Positions 1 to 7,382 of a DNA stretch of 18,971 bases are shown piece after piece. Made by a program: the position numbers and the translations under genes. The notes under the pieces are model-generated. The model did not search any database. It was not told the origin of the DNA and was given only the letters and a program-made list of their open reading frames with translations. Position 1 is the stretch's first letter. Every line of letters begins with the position of its first letter. Source of the DNA: Acidobacteriota bacterium (GTDB lineage: Bacteria > Acidobacteriota > Thermoanaerobaculia > Gp7-AA8); the NCBI GenBank assembly GCA_003222375.1, contig QHVX01000016.1:1-18971 (forward strand). The letters are read 5' to 3'.

Positions 1-1646
<1,646 letters not shown>

Positions 1647-1654
1647 GCCGCGCA

Positions 1655-1661
1655 GATAATA
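1655..1661. promoter_or_regulatory. Overlapping divergent -10-like elements between carB and the 165-aa protein gene
   Basis: The 22-bp gap holds AGATAATAAC. Read on the plus strand, GATAAT (1655-1660) ends 8 nt before the GTG at 1669. Read on the minus strand, TATTAT (1661-1656) ends 9 nt before the GTG at 1646. Each differs from TATAAT at one position, and neither gene has a Shine-Dalgarno. This fits two leaderless divergent transcripts sharing one AT-rich core. It is a pattern-based inference without transcript data. Confidence 0.4.
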
Positions 1662-1668
1662 ACAGCCC

Positions 1669-2166
1669 GTGCGCCGCTTCGTTGAATGGGATCAGCTCGA
1701 AGTCAGGATCAACGGCGAAAAAGTCAACGCGCTGGTCCAATCCTTCCACATCGCGCAGAGCGGGATCGAGAAGCTGGAGATCCGCTTCGAAAACGGGCTG
1801 ATGCGCGTGGGCGGATCGGTCAGGAAATTCATCAGCGTTCCCTTCGAAGTGCAGATCAACGAAATTGCCGCCAGCGGCCGCACGGTGCGCATCCCGTTGC
1901 ACTCCGTTTCAGCGTTCGGAGTGATCCCTATTCCAAAATTTCTCTTTGGCCTGATGCGCGACCGCCTCCCCGCCGAATTGGTACGCTACGAGGAGCCGTC
2001 CACGCTGGTGTTCTCGTTGGATCGTTTCTTGCCCAAATTCGTTGACGCCGAAATTCAGCGAGTCTGGATCATCGACGGTGGCCTGGACGTGATTCTTGGC
2101 AGAGGCGGCGCAGACCTGCCTTTCGCTACGGAGGAAAAAGATGGAGGAGACTCGAACCGCGGATGA
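1669..2166 (+). CDS. Unrecognised conserved-looking 165-aa protein
   Basis: I do not recognise a named family. The 165-aa product starts at a GTG (MRRFVEWDQLEVRING) and has no signal peptide or membrane helix. It has the pattern of an all-beta protein with alternating hydrophobic residues: VRINGEKVNALVQSFHI, IEKLEIRFENGLMRVGGSV, VPFEVQINEI, and near the end IQRVWIIDGGLDVILGRGG. The repeated 'LEIRFENGLMRVGG' and 'DGGLDVILG' style is reminiscent of DUF2993/LmeA-like lipid-binding folds, but that is a loose impression. The last 26 bp overlap the start of the next gene, so the two are probably one transcription unit. No Shine-Dalgarno is visible; a GATAAT hexamer lies 8 nt upstream. GC and codon use match the neighbours. 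Confidence 0.75.
   Translation: MRRFVEWDQLEVRINGEKVNALVQSFHIAQSGIEKLEIRFENGLMRVGGSVRKFISVPFEVQINEIAASGRTVRIPLHSVSAFGVIPIPKFLFGLMRDRLPAELVRYEEPSTLVFSLDRFLPKFVDAEIQRVWIIDGGLDVILGRGGADLPFATEEKDGGDSNRG
2130..2134 (+). promoter_or_regulatory. Shine-Dalgarno for the DUF1232 protein gene
   Basis: GGAGG lies 6 nt upstream of the ATG at 2141. This decides the start: an upstream in-frame ATG at 2096 would add 15 residues (MAEAAQTCLSLRRKK) and has no comparable ribosome binding site. Confidence 0.7.
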
Positions 2167-2653
2167 CATCGAGCGCAGCGTCGAAGAGGAAGCCGGCCGC
2201 GGGCCGGTGACCGAGGAGAGGGCGAAGCGCTTTTACGATCGGGTCCGATCGTCGATCCAGGATTTCATCAACAAGCAGGGCGGCGTGATCGGCAAGACCG
2301 CCGAGTTTCTGCTGCTCGTGCCCGACGTCTTCATTTTGTTGTGGCGTCTCACGACCGACCGTCGCGTCAGCGGCAAGAACAAAGTTCTCCTCGGCAGCGC
2401 AGTCGCGTATTTCATCCTCCCCTTCGACCTCATGCCCGAAGCGCTCCTCGGGCCTCTCGGCTACATGGACGATCTGATTTTCGGCGTCTACGTGCTGAAC
2501 AAGATGCTGACCAACACCGACGTCGCCGTTTTGCGCGAGCATTGGAGCGGACGCCAGGACGTGCTCGACATGATCCAGAGCGTGCTCAACGCCGCCGATT
2601 CGCTGGTGGGCGACAAGATTTTGGGCAAGCTCAAGAAGATGGTGAAAAAATGA
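2141..2653 (+). CDS. DUF1232/YkvA-family membrane protein
   Basis: The product is 170 aa from the ATG preceded by GGAGG. The central part carries the DUF1232 signature: RVSGKNKVLLGSAVAYFILP followed by FDLMPEALLGPLGYMDDL, matching the family pattern of a hydrophobic segment, a P-x-D-L-x-P core and a G-Y-x-D-D motif. It also has an earlier hydrophobic stretch (FLLLVPDVFILLWRL) and a charged N-terminal region (EETRTADDIERSVEEEAGRG) that may be helical. The C-terminus is lysine rich (LGKLKKMVKK). The molecular function of DUF1232 proteins is not established. The gene overlaps its upstream neighbour by 26 bp, and its stop codon lies 7 bp before an inverted repeat that probably terminates it. Confidence 0.85.
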   Translation: MEETRTADDIERSVEEEAGRGPVTEERAKRFYDRVRSSIQDFINKQGGVIGKTAEFLLLVPDVFILLWRLTTDRRVSGKNKVLLGSAVAYFILPFDLMPEALLGPLGYMDDLIFGVYVLNKMLTNTDVAVLREHWSGRQDVLDMIQSVLNAADSLVGDKILGKLKKMVKK

Positions 2654-2660
2654 CGCGAAG

Positions 2661-2730
2661 CGTCATCCTGAGCCGCGAAGACGGCGAAGGATCTCGTGGA
2701 AGAGACCCTTCGCTCCGCTCAGGGTGACGG
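2661..2730. repeat. GTCATCCTGAGC-type palindromic repeat, probable bidirectional terminator
   Basis: The left arm (2661-2694) begins CGTCATCCTGAGCC and runs into GCGAAGGATCT. The right arm (2702-2729) reads AGACCCTTCGCTCCGCTC then AGGGTGACG. The arms are imperfect reverse complements around a short loop. Two more copies lie at 6283-6350 and 11838-11906. This copy sits between convergent genes, as expected for a shared terminator. Its right arm encodes the last residues (PSP) and the TGA stop of the HTH-citrate synthase. Confidence 0.85.
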
Positions 2731-3882
2731 GGGAACACCCACATACCCCGCCCGCGGCCGAATGATCTCGTCGCGCGCGTATTGCTCGATCGCGTGACCA
2801 ACCCAGCCGATCGTGCGACCGAGGGCAAAGAGGGCGAGCGGGACTCCGGGATCCGTTTTCAACGTCTTGGCAAGCGCGACCAGCGCGAAATCGATCGTCA
2901 GCTTCTCCCCGATCAACTCCTCCGCCGCCTGGGCAACGCGCAGCGCAAAGTGCAGCTCTTTCGACTTCGGAAAATTCTCGCCCAGCATTTGGATCAGCAC
3001 TTTCGCCCGTGGGTCACCGTTCGGATAGAGACGGTGTCCGAAGCCGTGAATCGCTTCGCCGCGCCGCAGGCGTTCGGCGAGTGCCGCTGAAAGATCGTGC
3101 GCGAAACGCAACTCTTCCAGCATTCGCTCGACGCGCGCGGTCATGCCGCCGTGCTTATTGCCCTCGATGGCGCTGAGACCTCCGCTCACGACCGCGTACG
3201 GATTCGATCCCGCTGATGCCACGCAGCGGGCAACGAACGCCGAGACGTTCAATTCGTGATCGGCGCACAGGATCAACGCGGCGCGGATGAGATCCCGTGC
3301 GGCGCGAGTCCGAGGAGCCCAGCGTTTCTGAAGCGTCTCGTCGACAGTCGGCGCCAGCTCGGAAGTCTCCGCCGCCACGCTTGTCAGCAGATTCAAAATG
3401 CGCCAACCGGTTTGCGCGACGGCGTGCGGCCGGAGGTCGTAGGCCAACGGATCGCGGGCCGCGACGATCGGCAGGATCGAAACCGCCCGATTGATGAACG
3501 GCAATCCTTCCGAGGCGCGACCGGAGACGACGTGGAGCTGTGTCAGAGCGAAAATTCCGGTCGCCATCGAGCCGCTCCAGATCAGCGACGCGACGTCTTC
3601 GACCGAGTGCGTCCGCGCGAGGTCCGCGACGTCCTGCCCGCGATAGTAGAGGTGATCGCCGGCGATCAGCGTGATCGCCGATTCGAGGACCGGCCCGCCC
3701 CAATGCAGTGCGCGCTCGGCGGCCTTCTCCGGCCTCCGGCGCTCGATATCTTCATCGGAATACAGCCGGCCACGGGGACTTTGGGGGTCGGGAAATGAGC
3801 GGATCAAACCGCGGCTGACGTAGGCGTAGAGTGTCGCCACACTGATTCCGAGCCGCTGGGCGGCTTCGGGAGCGGTCAGCAT
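2719..3882 (-). CDS. Citrate synthase-family protein with N-terminal helix-turn-helix domain
   Basis: The product is 387 aa in two parts. Residues 1-45 are a MerR/excisionase-like helix-turn-helix (LTAPEAAQRLGISVATLYAY, then VSRGLIRS, then RLYSDEDIERRR). From about residue 58 the rest is a citrate synthase fold. Catalytic positions are retained: H244 in NKHGGM, H283 in GFGHRLYPNGDPRA and D331 in LTIDFALVAL, with the oxaloacetate-binding DHELN at 208-212 and RPRAGYVG at the end. It could therefore be an active enzyme, a DNA-binding sensor of oxaloacetate or acetyl-CoA, or both. Such fusions are known as uncharacterised 'citrate synthase family protein' entries. It is divergent from a stand-alone citrate synthase across 38 bp rich in half-sites, suggesting autoregulation and control of that gene. 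A TAAAAT hexamer lies 6 nt before the ATG and there is no Shine-Dalgarno. The stop lies inside a palindromic repeat. Confidence 0.93.
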   Translation of the reverse strand: MLTAPEAAQRLGISVATLYAYVSRGLIRSFPDPQSPRGRLYSDEDIERRRPEKAAERALHWGGPVLESAITLIAGDHLYYRGQDVADLARTHSVEDVASLIWSGSMATGIFALTQLHVVSGRASEGLPFINRAVSILPIVAARDPLAYDLRPHAVAQTGWRILNLLTSVAAETSELAPTVDETLQKRWAPRTRAARDLIRAALILCADHELNVSAFVARCVASAGSNPYAVVSGGLSAIEGNKHGGMTARVERMLEELRFAHDLSAALAERLRRGEAIHGFGHRLYPNGDPRAKVLIQMLGENFPKSKELHFALRVAQAAEELIGEKLTIDFALVALAKTLKTDPGVPLALFALGRTIGWVGHAIEQYARDEIIRPRAGYVGVPPSP

Positions 3883-3884
3883 AC

Positions 3885-3917
3885 ATTGATTTTAGCATCA
3901 ATATTGACGGTATTGAT
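3885..3917. promoter_or_regulatory. Putative operator between the divergent citrate synthase genes, with a -10-like element
   Basis: The 38-bp gap is AT-rich and full of ATTGAY half-sites: ATTGAT at 3885-3890, its complement ATCAAT at 3897-3902, ATTGAC at 3903-3908 and ATTGAT at 3912-3917. ATCAATA (3897-3903) and TATTGAT (3911-3917) form a perfect 7-bp inverted repeat with a 7-bp spacer, and TCAATATTGA (3898-3907) is a perfect palindrome. On the minus strand TAAAAT (3894-3889) lies 6 nt before the HTH-citrate synthase ATG and is embedded among these sites. Binding by the adjacent HTH protein is an inference. Confidence 0.55.
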
Positions 3918-3920
3918 AAT

Positions 3921-4979
3921 ATGTTGCCGGTGAGTCAAGGTTTGGAAGGCGTCGTGGCCGCCGAGACCGCGATCAGCATGGTCGACGGCGAGCGCGGCGA
4001 GTTGATCATCCGCGGCTATCCGGTCGAGGAGCTCGCGCCCAACGCCACCTTTGAGCAGACGGTCGAGATCCTCGGCGTCGCCGAGTTTCTAAATGCCGAG
4101 CGCGAGCTCCCCAACATCGCGTACGAGGTGCTCCGCGCTGCGGCAGAGCACAAGGACGACTCGATGGACGCATTGAGAGCCGCCGCTGGGGTCAGCGGCG
4201 CTCCACTGACCATGTTCCCTACGATTGTCGCGGCGTACTCGCGCCTGCTCCACGATCGCGACCCGATCGCGCCGCGCAAAGACCTCGGCCATGCCGCCAA
4301 CTACCTCTACATGCTCGACGGACAAATGCCGTCCGTCGAGCGCGTGCGCGGGCTCGAGACGTACCTCAACACGGTCGTCGATCACGGCCTCAACGCCTCG
4401 ACGTTCACGGCGCGCGTAATCACATCGACCGGCTCCGATGTCGTCTCAGCGATTGTCGGGGCGGTCGGCGCACTCAAAGGTCCGCTGCACGGCGGTGCGC
4501 CCGGCCCGGCGCTCGACATGGTCTTCGAGATCGGCGACGCCTCGCGCGCCGAAGAAGTCCTCCGCCGAAAAATCGAGGCCGGCGAACGGCTCATGGGCTT
4601 CGGGCATCGCGTCTACAAGGTCCGCGATCCGCGAGCAGACGTCCTCGCCGCCGCGGCCGAGCGACTCCTCGGCGGAAATCCACTTTACGATCTTGCCAAA
4701 AGCGTCGAGCGCACCGCCATCCGCCTTCTCGAGGAATACAAACCGGGCCGCCGGCTGCAGACGAACGTCGAGTTCTACACCGCGCTCCTACTTCACGGCC
4801 TGGGCCTCGAAACGCCTCTGTTCACGCCGACCTTCGCGATCAGCCGCGTCGCGGGCTGGATCGCGCACTGCATGGAGCAGAAAAAGACCGGCCGCCTGAT
4901 CCGGCCGCAGTCGGTCTACGTGGGGCCTCGCGGGCTCAAGTGGGATGCAACCCGCGCCGCCGCCTCTCGTATCCACTGA
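3921..4979 (+). CDS. Citrate synthase (CitA/2-methylcitrate synthase-like type)
   Basis: The 352-aa enzyme condenses oxaloacetate and acetyl-CoA to citrate, the entry step of the TCA cycle. Type I bacterial signatures are present in order: PVSQGLEGVVAAETAISMVD and RGYPVEELA near the N-terminus, DLGHAANYLYML (121-132), DHGLNASTFTARV (154-166), GALKGPLHGGAPG with catalytic H190, and MGFGHRVYKVRDPRAD with H229. The position of the third catalytic residue reads NVEFYTALLL with Glu284 instead of the usual Asp. The end has SRVAGWIAHCMEQ and GRLIRPQSVYVGP. Substrate choice between acetyl-CoA and propionyl-CoA cannot be decided from sequence. The ATG abuts the AT-rich operator region and no clear Shine-Dalgarno is present. 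It heads a plus-strand series with the next three genes at 7-15 bp spacing. Confidence 0.93.
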   Translation: MLPVSQGLEGVVAAETAISMVDGERGELIIRGYPVEELAPNATFEQTVEILGVAEFLNAERELPNIAYEVLRAAAEHKDDSMDALRAAAGVSGAPLTMFPTIVAAYSRLLHDRDPIAPRKDLGHAANYLYMLDGQMPSVERVRGLETYLNTVVDHGLNASTFTARVITSTGSDVVSAIVGAVGALKGPLHGGAPGPALDMVFEIGDASRAEEVLRRKIEAGERLMGFGHRVYKVRDPRADVLAAAAERLLGGNPLYDLAKSVERTAIRLLEEYKPGRRLQTNVEFYTALLLHGLGLETPLFTPTFAISRVAGWIAHCMEQKKTGRLIRPQSVYVGPRGLKWDATRAAASRIH

Positions 4980-4994
4980 TTTGGAGGCGCAGCC

Positions 4995-5207
4995 ATGTTC
5001 GCGTTCAGGTTCGTTTTGCTTCCCTTCAAGCTGCTTTTTCTACCGATCATCGCGATCGTGCTGGTCGTGAAGTTCGCACTGTTATTGGCGCTCGGCGTTG
5101 CACTGATCGCGGTTTTGATTCCAGTTGCGATCGCTTTGGCGATTCTTTTTGCAATTCTCTTTGCGATCTTCGTCGGTCCCTTCCTGCTCCTCTCGGCGCT
5201 CACGTAA
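4995..5207 (+). CDS. Small hydrophobic membrane protein, 70 aa
   Basis: The 70-aa product is almost entirely hydrophobic, with about two membrane-spanning stretches (LLFLPIIAIVLVVKFALLLA, and LIPVAIALAILFAILFAIFV) and few charged residues. No family is recognised. It is likely real: GGAGG (4983-4987) lies 7 nt before the ATG, it fits exactly between the citrate synthase (15-bp gap) and the receiver gene (9-bp gap), and the frame ends cleanly. A part of the low complexity may come from repeated GCGATC/TTGCGAT words in the DNA. Function unknown. Confidence 0.6.
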   Translation: MFAFRFVLLPFKLLFLPIIAIVLVVKFALLLALGVALIAVLIPVAIALAILFAILFAIFVGPFLLLSALT

Positions 5208-5210
5208 GAT
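5205..5210 (+). promoter_or_regulatory. -10-like hexamer before the response regulator gene
   Basis: TAAGAT ends 6 nt before the GTG start and overlaps the stop codon of the upstream gene. There is no Shine-Dalgarno. It matches the TANNNT pattern known from leaderless promoters. Low-confidence inference. Confidence 0.3.
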
Positions 5211-5216
5211 TGCCGG

Positions 5217-5576
5217 GTGCGGGCGTTGATCGTCGACGACGACGAGCCGATTCGGGTGATGTTGTCGGCGATCGTCCGTCAGCAGGGCTTCGGCGTCGAT
5301 ACCGCACGCGACGGTAAGGAAGCGATCGACAAGCTGAAGCACGGACCCTACGCCGTCATCCTGCTCGACTTAATGATGCCGCGCGTCAACGGATACGACG
5401 TCCTCAAATACATTCGCGAAAAATCGCCGGAGCTGCTGCGGCGAACCATCGTCGCAACCGCTGTTCCGGAACGTGAGCTGCAGACGAAGCTGATCGATCC
5501 CGTTTTCGCAGTCCATTCGAAACCGTTCGACCTCCCCGCTCTTCTCGCCGACATCCAGCGCTGCGCCGCGTCATAA
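5217..5576 (+). CDS. Stand-alone response regulator receiver domain (CheY-like)
   Basis: The 119-aa product is a single receiver domain with no output domain. The acidic pocket is VDDDE (D7/D8/D9), the phosphoacceptor is D51 in LLDLMMPR, the switch threonine is T81 in IVATAV, and the conserved lysine is K102 in HSKPFD. All needed residues are present, so it should accept phosphate from a histidine kinase. No kinase gene is in the window. It sits between a small membrane protein and a VIT-family transporter, 7 bp before the latter, but nothing shows a functional link. The start is a GTG giving VRALIVDDDE, the normal beginning of a receiver domain. Confidence 0.92.
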   Translation: MRALIVDDDEPIRVMLSAIVRQQGFGVDTARDGKEAIDKLKHGPYAVILLDLMMPRVNGYDVLKYIREKSPELLRRTIVATAVPERELQTKLIDPVFAVHSKPFDLPALLADIQRCAAS

Positions 5577-5577
5577 T
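5572..5577 (+). promoter_or_regulatory. -10-like hexamer before the VIT-family gene
   Basis: CATAAT ends 6 nt before the ATG at 5584 and overlaps the stop codon of the receiver gene. It differs from TATAAT at one position and there is no Shine-Dalgarno. It may be a leaderless promoter. Low-confidence inference. Confidence 0.3.
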
Positions 5578-5583
5578 GGGCTG

Positions 5584-6279
5584 ATGCCTCAGACGCTACA
5601 CGTCGAGCGGCACTTCACCTCCAGCGCCATCGTGCGCGACATCGTCATCGGCATGTCGGACGGCCTAACGGTGCCCTTCGCCCTGGCTGCCGGGCTCTCC
5701 GGTGCGATCCAGCAGGCCGGGATCATCGTCACGGCCGGTCTCGCCGAAATCGCTGCCGGCTCGATCGCCATGGGCCTGGGCGGGTACCTGGCGGCGAAAA
5801 GCGACGCCGAACATTACGCGGCTGAGGAAAAGCGGGAACACCTCGAGGTGAAGCAGATGCCGCGTGAGGAGATGAAGGAAGTCGCCGACGTCTTCCGCGA
5901 ATACGGCATCGCTGAGGAGCACATCAAACCGGTGGTCGAGGCAATGACGCAGAAGCCGAAGCAGTGGGTCGACTTCATGATGCGCTTCGAGCTCGGCCTG
6001 GAGCGTCCCGATCCGCGGCGCGCGCGCACGAGCGCGGCGATGATCGCGACGGCCTACATCGTCGGCGGACTGATTCCGCTCGCGCCTTATATGCTGCTAG
6101 GCAACGCGCAAACGGCACTCGTCTTTTCAGTTTCGGTGACGATCGTCGCGCTGTTCGTCTTCGGCCTCATCAAAGGCCGCTACACCGGCGCACGTCCGCT
6201 CAAGAGCGCGCTGCAGACGACGATCACCGGCGGGCTGGCGGCCACGGCGGCGTTTCTGATCGCGAAAGCGATCACGTAA
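5584..6279 (+). CDS. VIT/CCC1-family iron/manganese transporter
   Basis: The 231-aa membrane protein belongs to the VIT1/CCC1 family, which exports Fe2+ or Mn2+ from the cytoplasm. The N-terminal family signature is clear: IVRDIVIGMSDGLTVPFALA, followed by AGLSGA and GLAEIAAGSIAMGLGGYLAA. A cytoplasmic acidic/His-containing insert follows (DAEHYAAEEKREHLEVKQMP then REEMKEVADVFREYGI), like the metal-binding helical domain of plant VIT1. Three further hydrophobic segments form the C-terminal half (MIATAYIVGGLIPLAPYMLL, ALVFSVSVTIVALFVFGLIK, ITGGLAATAAFLIAKA). Length is normal for the bacterial family. The transported ion cannot be told from sequence. It is the last gene of the plus-strand series and ends 3 bp before a palindromic repeat. 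Confidence 0.92.
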   Translation: MPQTLHVERHFTSSAIVRDIVIGMSDGLTVPFALAAGLSGAIQQAGIIVTAGLAEIAAGSIAMGLGGYLAAKSDAEHYAAEEKREHLEVKQMPREEMKEVADVFREYGIAEEHIKPVVEAMTQKPKQWVDFMMRFELGLERPDPRRARTSAAMIATAYIVGGLIPLAPYMLLGNAQTALVFSVSVTIVALFVFGLIKGRYTGARPLKSALQTTITGGLAATAAFLIAKAIT

Positions 6280-6282
6280 TCG

Positions 6283-6350
6283 GTCATCCTGAGCCGCGCA
6301 GACGGCGAAGGATCTCCGTTGACGAGATCCTTCGCTTCGCTCAGGATGAC
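6283..6350. repeat. GTCATCCTGAGC-type palindromic repeat between convergent genes
   Basis: The left arm (6283-6315) begins GTCATCCTGAGCC and ends GCGAAGGATCT. The right arm (6325-6350) reads AGATCCTTCGCTTCGCTCAG then GATGAC. They are near-perfect reverse complements, and this is the best-conserved copy in the window. It probably acts as a bidirectional terminator for the VIT-family gene and rmlB. Its right arm also supplies the terminal Ser-Ser codons and TGA of rmlB. Confidence 0.9.
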
Positions 6351-7369
6351 GACTCGAACGCACCGTATTGCTTCGCGTAGTACTCGCGAAATTCCGCACT
6401 GCGCTCCTTGATCGCGCGCCACCACGCTTGATGATCGACGTACCACTGCACGGTGCGGCGCAGCGCATCGTCGAAATGCGCGTCGCATTTGAAGCCGAGA
6501 CGCTCGAGCTTCTTCGTGTCGAGTGAGTATCGCCGATCGTGGCCTTGCCGATCCGCGACCGGCTTGATCAGCGATTCGGGTTTTTTCAAGATCTCGAGGA
6601 TCTTGCGCGTGATCTCGCGATTCTCCCTCTCGTTCCCCCCACCGATGTTGTAGACCTCGGAATTCTCGCCGCGGTCGACGAGGAAATCGATCGCAGCGCA
6701 GTGATCTTCGACGAAGAGCCAATCGCGGACGTTTTGTCCGTCGCCGTAGAGCGGCAGCGGACGATCGTCGATCGCGTTCGTTACGAAGAGCGGAATCAAC
6801 TTTTCAGGATACTGCCAGGGTCCAAAATTGTTTGACGCGCGCGTGATGATCACCGGCAGGCCATACGTTTGCGCGTAGGCGTACGCCATGCGATCGCCGC
6901 CGGCCTTCGACGCCGAATATGGATTGCGCGGACTCAGGGGATCGGTCTCCTTGAACGAGCCGCGATCGATCGAGCCATAGACCTCATCCGTCGAAATCTG
7001 AATGAAACGTTTCAACTTCGGCGCATGCTTGCGCGCCTCTTCGAGCAGAACGAGCACACCGTGAACGTCGGTGTGGATGAACGACCCCGCTTCCATCAGC
7101 GAGCGATCGACATGCGTCTCGGCCGCGAAGTTGACGACGACGTCGACTCCATCGCCATAGGCTCCGGCAACGTCGGCCGGGTTCGTGATGTCGCCGTGGA
7201 TGAATCGATAGTTCTTTTTTCCTTCGTACTCCGCGAGGTTCTCGCGAATGCCGGCGTAGGTCAGCTTGTCGAGATTGACGACCTGCGCGTCGTCGCCGTA
7301 TTTGCCAAAGAGAAAGCGGATGAAATTCGATCCGATGAAACCGGCACCGCCGGTGACGAGGTAACGCAT
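6341..7369 (-). CDS. rmlB: dTDP-glucose 4,6-dehydratase
   Basis: The 342-aa enzyme is an extended short-chain dehydrogenase that converts dTDP-glucose to dTDP-4-keto-6-deoxyglucose, the branch point to dTDP-rhamnose and other deoxysugars of surface polysaccharides. The NAD-binding motif is VTGGAGFIGSNF (5-16), then LDKLTYAG (33-40), FAAETHVDRS (81-90), the catalytic STDEVYGS with T127-D128-E129, and NPYSASKAGGDR with Y151 and K155. Substrate-binding RASNNFGPWQYPEKLIPLF and DWLFVEDHC follow. Length is typical. It lies 10 bp after the methyltransferase gene at the end of the respiratory operon; a TAGACT hexamer (7382-7377) 7 nt before the ATG could give it its own leaderless transcript. No other rml gene is in the window. 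The stop codon comes from the palindromic repeat. Confidence 0.95.
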   Translation of the reverse strand: MRYLVTGGAGFIGSNFIRFLFGKYGDDAQVVNLDKLTYAGIRENLAEYEGKKNYRFIHGDITNPADVAGAYGDGVDVVVNFAAETHVDRSLMEAGSFIHTDVHGVLVLLEEARKHAPKLKRFIQISTDEVYGSIDRGSFKETDPLSPRNPYSASKAGGDRMAYAYAQTYGLPVIITRASNNFGPWQYPEKLIPLFVTNAIDDRPLPLYGDGQNVRDWLFVEDHCAAIDFLVDRGENSEVYNIGGGNERENREITRKILEILKKPESLIKPVADRQGHDRRYSLDTKKLERLGFKCDAHFDDALRRTVQWYVDHQAWWRAIKERSAEFREYYAKQYGAFESSS

Positions 7370-7376
7370 CGCCGCG

Positions 7377-7382
7377 AGTCTA
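7377..7382 (-). promoter_or_regulatory. -10-like hexamer before rmlB
   Basis: TAGACT on the minus strand ends 7 nt before the rmlB ATG and contains the TAG stop of the methyltransferase gene. It fits TANNNT, and there is no Shine-Dalgarno. Low-confidence inference. Confidence 0.25.

Noticed and set aside
2096..2140. Upstream start for the DUF1232 protein (MAEAAQTCLSLRRKK extension)
   Set aside because: The GGAGG at 2130-2134 is placed for the ATG at 2141, and the extension is not part of the family.
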